DNA of 6,438 nucleotides, from assembly GCA_017398165.1 (NCBI GenBank), contig JAFQHB010000196.1, positions 1-6,438 on the forward strand. The letters run 5' to 3'. The position numbers and the translations under genes are program-made. The first letter of the stretch is position 1; the number at the start of each line of letters is the position of its first letter. Below are positions 1 to 6,225 of the stretch, one piece after another. This stretch comes from Bacillota bacterium. GTDB lineage: Bacteria > Bacillota > Dehalobacteriia > UBA4068 > UBA4997. A model generated the notes under the pieces. It saw nothing but the letters and a program-made list of their open reading frames with translations. It searched no databases and was not told the DNA's origin.

Positions 1-153
1 CAGTGCGCGCTCGCTCTGGAATGTTGCCTGCTCCGGCACCAACAGCAGCAGCGGCGCACCCAGCGGTTCCTCCCGCAGACGCTCCGCTATCTCCTGCAGG
101 CAAAGCGTCGTCTTGCCGGTGCCCGCACCACCCTCGATCAATCGCAGTTTCAT
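1..153 (-). CDS. addB: AddB, helicase-nuclease subunit B, N-terminal 51 residues (partial)
   Basis: This is the beginning of the AddB (RexB-type) subunit of the AddAB helicase-nuclease, which processes double-strand DNA ends to Chi-containing 3' tails for RecA. The reading frame runs off the window edge after 51 codons. The visible part opens with MKLRLIEGGAGTGKT, a P-loop (Walker A, residues 8-15) right at the N terminus. It is followed by LLLLVPEQATFQ (residues 35-46), the motif Ia-like segment typical of AddB. Both the position of the P-loop and the VPEQATF signature fit AddB better than UvrD, PcrA or AddA. The ATG start is firm because TGGAGGT lies 6 bases upstream. It is separated from glyS by an intrinsic terminator, so it is probably transcribed on its own, perhaps leading an addB-addA operon outside the window. 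The nuclease and Fe-S cysteines cannot be assessed here. Confidence 0.87.
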   Translation of the reverse strand, partial: MKLRLIEGGAGTGKTTLCLQEIAERLREEPLGAPLLLLVPEQATFQSERAL

Positions 154-159
154 CCCGTT

Positions 160-166
160 ACCTCCA
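160..166 (-). promoter_or_regulatory. Ribosome binding site of addB
   Basis: On the minus strand TGGAGGT is followed by AACGGG and then the ATG at 153. This is a near-perfect Shine-Dalgarno sequence at ideal spacing and it fixes the addB start codon. Confidence 0.8.
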
Positions 167-353
167 TCTGCAAACTATATCCGCAAAGCATATCTGCATA
201 TTGCATACGCAAACTACATACGCATACTCACAATACGCTATTAAATTCGTCAGATACCCCGCAAAACCTGCCGCACCACCTTACTTTTCCCACTATCCGC
301 CCGACCGTGCCGCCCAAACCCGCACATACCGGCGACAGTACCCAGCCCCCACC
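167..353 (-). other. Spacer upstream of addB: AT-rich TATGC-reiterated stretch, no clear promoter
   Basis: This non-coding stretch lies between the glyS terminator and the addB ribosome binding site, and it must hold any dedicated addB promoter. The half next to addB (about 175-255) is strikingly AT-rich for this window and repeats TATGC (minus strand) at 226-222, 207-203, 200-196 and 192-188. TTGC-ATAC-GCAA at 201-212 is a short inverted repeat. A TATAGT hexamer (180-175) resembles a -10 box, but I find no convincing -35 at 16-18 bases from it. The half next to the terminator (about 256-353) is G-rich on the minus strand and shows only tiny open frames without ribosome binding sites. No LexA/DinR-type site (GAAC-n4-GTTC) is visible. 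Confidence 0.4.
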
Positions 354-397
354 AAAAAAAACGAACCCCCGCTCCGGCACCAAAGCCAAAGCGGAGG
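354..397 (-). terminator. Intrinsic terminator of the glyQ-glyS operon
   Basis: On the minus strand CCTCCGCTTTGGC (397-385) pairs over 13 positions with GCCGGAGCGGGGG (378-366). The stem has ten Watson-Crick pairs and three G-U wobbles, with a six-base loop TTTGGT. The stem is followed by TTCG and eight consecutive T (361-354). This is a textbook Rho-independent terminator about 50 bases after the glyS stop. It separates glyQS from addB. Confidence 0.9.
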
Positions 398-446
398 CAT
401 TATCTTTCAGATTAAACTCTCTCTACAGAAAAGCATTACAAAAGGC

Positions 447-2531
447 TTACTTCACGATCAGGCAGGAAAGATCGCCCAAATCAGCAGTCAGCCCGACCAG
501 CTTCTGCAGCAGAGCCAGACGGTTGGCGCGTACAGCCTCGTCATCAGCCATTACCAGCACCGCATCAAAGAACGCATCGATCTCGGGGCGCATAGCGGCC
601 AGTGCCTGCAAAGCAGCCTGATAATCGTGCTGTGCCAACGCAGCGCCGACAGCCTCGGCGGCACGCAGCTCTGCCGCATAGAGCGCACCCTCGGCGGCAT
701 CGGCAAAGAGAGCCTCATCCACTGCGAACTCACCCTCGACGTTTTTCAGCAGATTGGCAGCACGGTTGTAGCCGGCCATCAGCTCGGCGATTCCCTCACC
801 GCCCTTGAATCCGGCCAGCGCGTGTGCCTTCTGATATACATCCAGCAGCACCTCGACAGGCAGTACCAGAGCCGCATTCACCACATCATAGGTGACACCC
901 TCCTCAGTCAGGATATTATCCAGACGCTGTTTGAAGAAGCTCTGCAGCGCGGCTTTCGTTTCCTCGGCGGTATTGGCCATCTCCACACCCTGATACAGTG
1001 CCAGCGCCTCGGCCGCCAGTTCGGCAATATTCAGCGGCAGCTTGTACTGCAATACGATCTGGCACACGCCGATAGCCGCACGGCGCAGCGCATAGGGATC
1101 CTGCGAACCGGTGGGGATCATTTTCTGGCCAAAGAAACCTGCCAGACTGTCGATACGATCAGCCAGCGCCAGCGCGATACCGGCATTGGTGGCAGGCAGC
1201 TCATCACCGGCAAAGCGCGGCATATAATGCTCGCGGATAGCGGCAGCCACCTGGGGATCCTCACCGTCGTGGTTGGCGTAATACTCGCCCATGATACCCT
1301 GCAGCTCGGTAAACTCATACACAGCGTTGGACACCAGATCACATTTCATCAGCACGGCTGCACGATCGGTAGCCTGTACATCAGCGTCGGTATATTCCAG
1401 CTTGGCGGCGATAGAGCCGGCCAGTCTGCGTACACGCTCCACCTTGGCCGAAAGAGTACCCAGCTTCTCGTGGAATACGATGCTCTGCAGACGGGGCGCA
1501 TTGGCCTCCAGAGTATGGCTGCAGTCCTCATCCCAGAAGAACGCCGCATCGGCCAGACGCGCCGCCAGAACCTTTTCGTTGCCGGCAGCCACGATATTCA
1601 GATGCTCGGCATTACCGTTACGCACCGTGATGAAGTGCGGCAGCAGCTTCTCGCCCGCTGCGTCATATACCGGGAAATAACGCTGATGCTCACGCATCGG
1701 GGTGACGACCAGTTCCTCCGGTATCTCCAGATATTTCCTGTCAAAGCTGCCCAGCAGAGCAGTCGGATACTCCAGAATGTAAACGACCTCACTGAGCAGA
1801 TCCTCATCCGGCTTTACCTGGCCGCCGGCCACCTTGGCTACTGCCTGGATCTGCGCCCAGATCTTCTCGCGGCGCACATCCTGATCGACGATAACGTATT
1901 CCTTCAGCAGTGCATCCTTATAAGCAGTGGCATTTTTGATCTCCACGTGATCAGAGCCCAGGAAACGATGACCGCGGCTGAAGCGATCAGACTCCACACC
2001 GGCAATATTCAGCGGCAGCACATCCTCACCAAAGAGCAGCACCAGCCATTTGATGGGGCGGGCAAAACGCATCTCGTTATAGCCCCAACGCATCGGCTTG
2101 GGGAAGTACAGCTTATGCACGATAGCCGAGAGCATCTCCGGCAGCAGCTCGGCAGTCGGGCGGCCGGCTACTTTCCTGACGGCATAAATATACTCCACAC
2201 CCTTGATCTCTTTACGCAGCACGTCGGCCGGGTCGATACCCTGGCCGCGGCAAAAGCCCTGCAGTGCCTTGGTGGGGTTGCCATCTGCATCATAGGCGGC
2301 CTTCAGTGCGGGTCCTTTGCTCTCTACCTCTTTATCGGGCTGTTCCTCGGCCAGCCCCTCTACTATCAGGGTAAAGCGGCGGGGAGTGCCATAAGTACGG
2401 ATAGCACCGTATGCCAGACCGGCATCCTCCAGACCGGCGGCAGTCAGTTCTCTGATCTGTTTGAGTGCCGGCTCCATAAAACGTGCCGGGATCTCCTCAA
2501 TACCAATTTCAAACAACAAATCCTTAGCCAT
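447..2531 (-). CDS. glyS: Glycyl-tRNA synthetase beta subunit (EC 6.1.1.14)
   Basis: GlyS is the large subunit of the heterotetrameric (alpha2-beta2) bacterial glycyl-tRNA synthetase. It works in the cytoplasm with GlyQ to charge tRNA-Gly, and it supplies the tRNA-recognition and anticodon-binding parts. The 694 residues match the usual length of about 690. Family landmarks are LLFEIGIEEIPA (5-16), MRWG (147-150), TPMREHQRYFPV (277-288), GNEKVLAARLADAAFFW (317-333), FHEKLGTL (353-360), MKCDLVSNAVYEFTELQG (395-412, the HD-like region), DRIDSLAGFF (458-467) and TGSQDPYALRRAAIG (474-488). The C-terminal DALR-type segment includes FFDAVLVMADD (654-664) and RANRLALLQKL (668-678). The ATG overlaps the glyQ TAA by one base (TAATG), with GGGGGA nine bases upstream inside glyQ, so translation is probably coupled. 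The gene is intact, and the terminator follows. Confidence 0.98.
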   Translation of the reverse strand: MAKDLLFEIGIEEIPARFMEPALKQIRELTAAGLEDAGLAYGAIRTYGTPRRFTLIVEGLAEEQPDKEVESKGPALKAAYDADGNPTKALQGFCRGQGIDPADVLRKEIKGVEYIYAVRKVAGRPTAELLPEMLSAIVHKLYFPKPMRWGYNEMRFARPIKWLVLLFGEDVLPLNIAGVESDRFSRGHRFLGSDHVEIKNATAYKDALLKEYVIVDQDVRREKIWAQIQAVAKVAGGQVKPDEDLLSEVVYILEYPTALLGSFDRKYLEIPEELVVTPMREHQRYFPVYDAAGEKLLPHFITVRNGNAEHLNIVAAGNEKVLAARLADAAFFWDEDCSHTLEANAPRLQSIVFHEKLGTLSAKVERVRRLAGSIAAKLEYTDADVQATDRAAVLMKCDLVSNAVYEFTELQGIMGEYYANHDGEDPQVAAAIREHYMPRFAGDELPATNAGIALALADRIDSLAGFFGQKMIPTGSQDPYALRRAAIGVCQIVLQYKLPLNIAELAAEALALYQGVEMANTAEETKAALQSFFKQRLDNILTEEGVTYDVVNAALVLPVEVLLDVYQKAHALAGFKGGEGIAELMAGYNRAANLLKNVEGEFAVDEALFADAAEGALYAAELRAAEAVGAALAQHDYQAALQALAAMRPEIDAFFDAVLVMADDEAVRANRLALLQKLVGLTADLGDLSCLIVK

Positions 2532-3472
2532 TATTCCGCATCCCCCTCTACAGCTTTATTCGATTCAGCCAGCGGGGCGATGCCCAGCTGTTTGCGGATA
2601 GCCTCGTCCTTCAGCATCGGATAGCCCAGCTTCTCGCGCTGTGCCACGTATGCCTCGGCACACAGCTTGGCCATAGCACGCACACGGCCGATATAGCTCT
2701 GGCGTTCGGTCACGCTGATAGCACCTCTGGCGTCCAGCAGGTTAAATGTATGCGAGCATTTCAGCGCATAATCATAGGCAGGCTGCACCAGCCCAGCCTC
2801 AATGACCTTCTTGGTCTCGGCTTCATACATATCAAAAAGCCTGAAAAGCATGGCAGCATCGGATACCTGGAAGTTATAGGTGGAATAATCGACCTCATTC
2901 TGGTGATAAACGTCACCGTAGGTCACGCCGTCCACCCATTCGATGTCATAGACGCTGTCCACGTCCTGAATAAACATCGCCAGACGCTCGATACCATAGG
3001 TGATCTCGGCACAGACCGGCATACAGTCAATACCGCCGCACTGCTGGAAGTAAGTAAACTGGGTGACCTCCATACCATCCAGCCAGACCTCCCAGCCCAG
3101 CCCCCATGCACCCAGAGTCGGGCTTTCCCAGTTATCCTCAACAAAACGGATATCGTGCTCGTCCGGGTTGATGCCCAGCGCACGCAGACTCTCCAGATAC
3201 AGCTCCTGCACGTTATCCGGCGAGGGCTTCAGGATCACCTGATACTGGAAGTAATGCTGCAGACGGTTGGGGTTCTCACCGTAGCGGCCGTCAGTCGGGC
3301 GGCGGGAGGGCTCCACATAAGCCACCTTCCACGGCTCCGGCCCCAGTGCGCGCAGAAAAGTCGCCGGATTCATAGTACCGGCGCCCTTTTCCATATCATA
3401 AGGCTGCAGGATGATACAGCCCTGCTCGCCCCAATACTTTTGCAGATTCAAGATCAACTGCTGAAAGTTCAT
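2531..3472 (-). CDS. glyQ: Glycyl-tRNA synthetase alpha subunit (EC 6.1.1.14)
   Basis: GlyQ is the catalytic class II core of the alpha2-beta2 glycyl-tRNA synthetase; it forms glycyl-adenylate and transfers glycine to tRNA-Gly together with GlyS. From the ATG chosen here it has 313 residues. The opening MNFQQLILNLQKYWGEQGC is the standard GlyQ N terminus. Other family blocks are GAGTMNPATFLRALGPEPW (30-48), the motif 2 region RRPTDGRYGENPNRLQHYFQ (58-77), WESPTLGAWGLGWEVW (115-130), MEVTQFTYFQQ (134-144) and motif 3 EITYGIERLAMF (156-167). An in-frame GTG three codons upstream (3481) would give a longer form. However, its first base is part of the AAGGAG ribosome binding site, which is well placed for the ATG at 3472 instead. 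The gene has its own strong promoter in the upstream spacer and overlaps glyS by one base. The last dozen or so residues are a short variable acidic tail. Confidence 0.98.
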   Translation of the reverse strand: MNFQQLILNLQKYWGEQGCIILQPYDMEKGAGTMNPATFLRALGPEPWKVAYVEPSRRPTDGRYGENPNRLQHYFQYQVILKPSPDNVQELYLESLRALGINPDEHDIRFVEDNWESPTLGAWGLGWEVWLDGMEVTQFTYFQQCGGIDCMPVCAEITYGIERLAMFIQDVDSVYDIEWVDGVTYGDVYHQNEVDYSTYNFQVSDAAMLFRLFDMYEAETKKVIEAGLVQPAYDYALKCSHTFNLLDARGAISVTERQSYIGRVRAMAKLCAEAYVAQREKLGYPMLKDEAIRKQLGIAPLAESNKAVEGDAE

Positions 3473-3480
3473 GCTTTTCA

Positions 3481-3486
3481 CTCCTT
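3481..3486 (-). promoter_or_regulatory. Ribosome binding site deciding the glyQ start
   Basis: AAGGAG on the minus strand lies eight bases before the ATG at 3472 (spacer TGAAAAGC). An alternative in-frame GTG at 3481-3479 begins with the last G of this site and therefore cannot use it. This supports ATG 3472 as the true start. Confidence 0.8.
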
Positions 3487-3569
3487 ATATTCCTTATACA
3501 GATATAACTGCCGATGCACCAGAATCGCCCCGGCAGCGTCATATCAAAATATCCCAAATATTTGGCGGC

Positions 3570-3603
3570 AAACAAAAACACACCCCAATACCCACGGGTG
3601 TAC
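3570..3603 (-). terminator. Candidate transcription attenuator in the glyQ leader
   Basis: On the minus strand ACACCC (3601-3596) can pair with GGGTGT (3585-3580) around a ten-base loop. Two G-U pairs extend the base of the stem. The hairpin is followed directly by the U-rich run GTTTTTGTTT (3579-3570). It sits about 75-105 bases after the predicted transcription start and about 100 bases before glyQ, the place expected of an attenuator. The stem is short and the loop large, so as a terminator it would be weak. A competing pairing, CGGGT (3632-3628) with ACCCG (3599-3595), would exclude it. The function is inferred from layout only. Confidence 0.35.
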
Positions 3604-3680
3604 GCCAAGAAGCGGATACGGCAGTTTACCCGAAAAACAACCTTTGACCCAGCACTTCTCTACGTTTTGCCATAACTTTA

Positions 3681-3709
3681 ATTGTAGCAATTCAGGCTAT
3701 ATTTGTCAA
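3681..3709 (-). promoter_or_regulatory. Sigma-A-type promoter for glyQ-glyS
   Basis: On the minus strand TTGACA (3709-3704) is followed after exactly 17 bases by TACAAT (3686-3681). This is a perfect -35 and a five-of-six -10 box at optimal spacing. Transcription should start near 3674, giving a leader of about 200 nt before the glyQ ATG. The promoter lies just after the recO stop, and no terminator is visible between recO and it. glyQS can therefore be expressed independently while also receiving read-through from the genes upstream. Confidence 0.88.
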
Positions 3710-3740
3710 CATCAGCCGCAATATTCCGCAGGTTTCACGC

Positions 3741-4502
3741 CTAAGGCTGCCAATAAAGCGAAAGATTGGCCCGTGCCCGTGCCGCCGGGGATCCCAGATG
3801 ATACTCCAGATAAGCTGCCAGCGCGTTATCTATCTCCCGCCGCGCATCCGGGCTGATTCGCAGATTGAATATCCGCCGCAGATCCCAGCGCAGCAGGCGT
3901 TCCAGCGTCATCACCGCCCCGGCCGAGATCTCTGCCGTCCGGCGGTCACCGCCGTTGCACGCCCGGCACAGCAGGCCGCCCCGCGGCGGATCGATATAAA
4001 ACCGTGCCGCATCCACGCCCCGCCCGCAGCCCACACACCGCTCCAGCTCAGGGCGATAGCCCAGCTCGGCCAGCAGCCGCAATTCAAAATACTTTAATAT
4101 CAGGAAAGGATCCTCCGCCCCGGCCAGCAGCGTCAGCGTCGTCACCGCCAGAATAAATATGTTTTCCTGCTTTTTGCCCTCCGGCAGTACCGCATCCAGC
4201 AGCTCGCCCACATAAGAAGCACAGGCGATAGAGGTCAGATCATCGCGCAGTGCCGGCAGGCTGTCTACCGCCTCGCCCTGGGTCACCACACCCAGACTCC
4301 CCCGCCCGGCCGAGAACGTCACCCGGCTGTAAGAAAAAAGCTGCGTCGAAGCCTTCAGGCGGCTTTTCGGGCGGCGCACCCCCTTGGCAATACAGGAAAG
4401 CTTGCCGTGCTCACGGAAAAGCAGCACCAATATGCGGTCGGCATCACCAAAATCCCGCCCGCGCAGCACCACGCATTCATCTGTCCTGGCACGAGTATCC
4501 AT
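3741..4502 (-). CDS. recO: DNA repair protein RecO
   Basis: RecO is the recombination mediator that, with RecR (and RecF), loads RecA onto SSB-coated single-stranded DNA and anneals strands. The 253-residue length is normal. The N-terminal OB-fold (about 1-80) shows the family pattern in VVLRGRDFGDADRILVLLF (11-29), HGKLSCIAKGVRRPKSRL (32-49) and the LFSYSRV segment (55-61). The helical middle includes YVGELLDAVLPEG (97-109) and FLILKYFELRLLAELGYRP (133-151). A zinc-binding knuckle follows, with C156-x2-C159 and C179-x2-C182 all present. LEYHLG (232-237) matches the conserved C-terminal helix. The ribosome binding site is weak: only AAAGG is visible, about a dozen bases upstream of the ATG. 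era lies upstream across a 168-bp gap, the usual Firmicute neighbourhood. Confidence 0.95.
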   Translation of the reverse strand: MDTRARTDECVVLRGRDFGDADRILVLLFREHGKLSCIAKGVRRPKSRLKASTQLFSYSRVTFSAGRGSLGVVTQGEAVDSLPALRDDLTSIACASYVGELLDAVLPEGKKQENIFILAVTTLTLLAGAEDPFLILKYFELRLLAELGYRPELERCVGCGRGVDAARFYIDPPRGGLLCRACNGGDRRTAEISAGAVMTLERLLRWDLRRIFNLRISPDARREIDNALAAYLEYHLGSPAARARANLSLYWQP

Positions 4503-4670
4503 AATTACCAGCCTTTCCGATATTTTTCAGACAATACCCGCCAAAAGAACAATGCCGACGAAAAACAGCCGCCCCGGCATCACCCCACGCCCTACCGTGA
4601 GAAATCAGCGGGCAAAGCCTCCGAACTTTCGCCGCGGGGTACAACCCCCAAAAACAAACTTAGTAAAAAA

Positions 4671-5615
4671 TCAAAGCTTCTTCTCGTCATATCCCAGACC
4701 GCGCAGCAGACGCGGGTCATCCCGCCAATCCTTGCGTACCTTTACCCGCAGGTCGAGGAATATCTCCTCGTCAAAAAGCTCCTCCAGCTCTTTTCTGGCC
4801 GCGCTGCCGATCTGCCGCAGCATCGAGCCGCCCCTGCCGATGACGATACCTTTCTGGCTGTCACGCTCTACATAAATATAAGCCTCCAGATACAGCATTC
4901 CGTTCTCGCGCCGCTTATACTGCTCGATCATCACCGCAGCCGAATGCGGTATCTCATCACGTGTCGCGTGGAAAAGCTTCTCGCGGATGATCTCAGCCAT
5001 AATCTGCCGCTCGGGCTGGTCCGTCACCTGCTCTTCATCAAAATATCGCGGCCCTGCCGGCAGCTCCTGATACAGTGCGTCCATCAGCTCGTCCACGTTA
5101 TCACCCGCCGCCGCCGACAGCAGCAGCACCCGCGCAAAAGGGAATCTGGCCGCACATTCATCCCGCAGCGCCGCCGCCTGCTCCCCGGTCAGCAGGTCGA
5201 TCTTGTTCAGCAGCAGAAATACCGGCGCTTTACCGGCCAGCAGCCGCGTGCAGATCACCTCGTCACTCTTATAAAAAGGCTTGCTGGCATCCACCAGATA
5301 GCAGATCACATCCACATCCCCGCAGACGGAATCCGCCGCTTTGTTCATATACTCGCCCAGACGGCTTTTCGGCTTGTGGATGCCCGGCGTATCAAAGAAT
5401 ACCGCCTGCATACGCTCATCGGTATAGATGCCCTGTATTTTGGTGCGGGTAGTCTGCGGCTTGTCCGATACTATCGCCACCTTTTGCCCCAGCAGCCGGT
5501 TCAGCAGTGTGCTCTTGCCGGCATTCGGCCGCCCCGTCAGCGCCACAAAGCCGGAGCGAAACCCCTCCGGCTCGGCCTTATGCCCAAAATATGCGTCCAG
5601 ATCTATGTTCGTCAT
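4671..5615 (-). CDS. era: GTPase Era, 16S rRNA/30S maturation factor
   Basis: Era is an essential Ras-like GTPase that binds the 3' end of 16S rRNA and checks 30S subunit maturation. All the G motifs are visible: G1 GRPNAGKS (28-35), G2 within PQTTR (53-57), G3 DTPG (75-78), G4 NKID (137-140) and G5 SAAAG (167-171, where SALxG is usual). The C-terminal KH domain carries the GxxG loop in VIGRGGSMLRQIG (258-270) and ends with VRKDWRDDPRLLRGLGYD (292-309), the typical Era tail. At 314 residues it is about 12-15 longer than classic Era because of an N-terminal extension before the first strand. The only nearby start is the ATG at 5615, which overlaps the ybeY stop as ATGA and has GGGGTGA five bases upstream. 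YbeY and Era both act on 16S rRNA, which fits their coupling. Confidence 0.98.
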   Translation of the reverse strand: MTNIDLDAYFGHKAEPEGFRSGFVALTGRPNAGKSTLLNRLLGQKVAIVSDKPQTTRTKIQGIYTDERMQAVFFDTPGIHKPKSRLGEYMNKAADSVCGDVDVICYLVDASKPFYKSDEVICTRLLAGKAPVFLLLNKIDLLTGEQAAALRDECAARFPFARVLLLSAAAGDNVDELMDALYQELPAGPRYFDEEQVTDQPERQIMAEIIREKLFHATRDEIPHSAAVMIEQYKRRENGMLYLEAYIYVERDSQKGIVIGRGGSMLRQIGSAARKELEELFDEEIFLDLRVKVRKDWRDDPRLLRGLGYDEKKL

Positions 5616-6091
5616 CTGTTCACCCCGATCTCCGCCAGTATGCGCTCCTGCCGGCCAAAATGCAGCTTTTCTTCCTCTGCCGATACTTCGTGGTCATACC
5701 CCAGCAGATGCAGCAGACCATGCACGAAAAGGAAACAGAATTCCCGCTGCTGGCTGTGCCCGAATTCCTCCGCCTGCTCCGCCATCCGCGGCAGCGAGAT
5801 CACGATATCCCCCAGGCTGGAATATGGCATCACTGCCTCACCCGGCTGGTACTGCGGGAAGGAAAGCACATCCGTCGGCCTGTCCACCCCACGGAATTCA
5901 CGATTCAGCTCGTGTATCGCGGCATTATCCACCAGCGTCACCGATATCTCCAGCGTATTCGGCAGCAAGCCGCTCTGTTTGGCGCCATCCAGCCGCTCTG
6001 CCGCCAGCGTATGCCGGGCAGCCGCCGCCAGCGCACTCATCCACGCCACCGGCAGCCGCCATTTTGTCTCATTATTCAAGATCAGTTTCAT
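5612..6091 (-). CDS. ybeY: Endoribonuclease YbeY (rRNA maturation factor)
   Basis: YbeY is a small zinc-dependent endoribonuclease family protein (UPF0054) needed for 16S rRNA 3'-end maturation and ribosome quality control. The 159-residue length is standard. The zinc signature H-G-x-L-H-x5-H is complete as HGLLHLLGYDH, with H124, H128 and H134. The conserved block upstream is also present: LNREFRGVDRPTDVLSFP (62-79), with GDIVIS at 94-99. The ATG at 6091 gives the expected family N terminus. Its ribosome binding site is weak, a GGG six bases upstream within a duplicated 8-mer. The stop overlaps the era start as ATGA. Many Firmicutes carry dgkA and/or cdd between ybeY and era; here they are absent. 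Confidence 0.97.
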   Translation of the reverse strand: MKLILNNETKWRLPVAWMSALAAAARHTLAAERLDGAKQSGLLPNTLEISVTLVDNAAIHELNREFRGVDRPTDVLSFPQYQPGEAVMPYSSLGDIVISLPRMAEQAEEFGHSQQREFCFLFVHGLLHLLGYDHEVSAEEEKLHFGRQERILAEIGVNR

Positions 6092-6092
6092 A

Positions 6093-6108
6093 ATTTACCC
6101 ATTTACCC
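6093..6108. repeat. Perfect 8-bp tandem duplication at the ybeY ribosome binding site
   Basis: ATTTACCC occurs twice head-to-tail on the plus strand, reading GGGTAAAT twice on the minus strand just before the ybeY ATG. The copy nearer the gene supplies the GGG six bases from the start codon. Whether the duplication affects translation is unknown. Confidence 0.7.
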
Positions 6109-6160
6109 TTTAATTTTATCAGACCTGTTTCTCAAGTCTCCTCACCATCAGCCAAATCCC

Positions 6161-6203
6161 CGCACACCCGCCCCATCGGGGGCGAAGCGTCAAACGGTGT
6201 GCG
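6161..6203 (-). other. Strong nested hairpin in the spacer upstream of ybeY
   Basis: CGCACACC and GGTGTGCG (6203-6196 and 6168-6161) form a perfect 8-bp outer stem. Inside it CGCCCC and GGGGCG (6184-6179 and 6174-6169) form a 6-bp inner stem with a four-base loop (6178-6175). The two stems are directly stacked on one side, with an 11-base bulge (6195-6185) on the other. No T-run follows on the minus strand, so it does not look like an intrinsic terminator. It could be an RNA-processing or stability element in the transcript, or a remnant of a small palindromic repeat. Nothing in the window shows a second copy. Confidence 0.6.
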
Positions 6204-6225
6204 TGACAGAGCGCAGCTTCTCAGG

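Noticed and set aside
254..331. Short minus-strand ORF of about 25 codons (ATG 331-329) between the glyS terminator and addB
   Set aside because: It has no ribosome binding site, lies in a G-rich stretch and shows no recognisable features; it is likely chance.
3..2624. 873-residue open frame on the plus strand opposite glyS
   Set aside because: It lies in codon register with glyS, has no recognisable domains, runs through the glyQS terminator and the addB start, and is explained by the absence of TTA, CTA and TCA codons in glyS.
3396..3608. 70-codon minus-strand frame in the glyQ leader running into glyQ
   Set aside because: It would need a TTG start without a ribosome binding site, overlaps the glyQ start in another frame, and has no recognisable similarity. 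The aromatic-rich translation reflects the T/G-rich leader.
3482..3680. T-box or glycine riboswitch before glyQ
   Set aside because: Expected from biology, but the conserved T-box core (AGGGUGGNACCGCG) is not present. The TGGTGC segment near 3516-3521 does not fit the UGGA needed for tRNA-Gly. No glycine riboswitch core is seen.
3720..3740. Possible terminator after recO
   Set aside because: The repeated GCGG around AATATT is a direct repeat rather than a stem, and no T-run follows; read-through into glyQS seems likely.
2750..3856. 368-residue plus-strand open frame opposite glyQ
   Set aside because: It is in register with glyQ and runs through the glyQ promoter and the recO 3' end, with no family features.
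4407..6113. 568-residue open frame on the plus strand opposite recO, era and ybeY
   Set aside because: It spans three well-supported minus-strand genes and their spacers with no recognisable domain; it is a codon-bias shadow.
6161..6203. Intrinsic terminator of the HD-protein gene
   Set aside because: The hairpin is strong, but the following minus-strand bases are GGGGATTTGGC with no U-tract.
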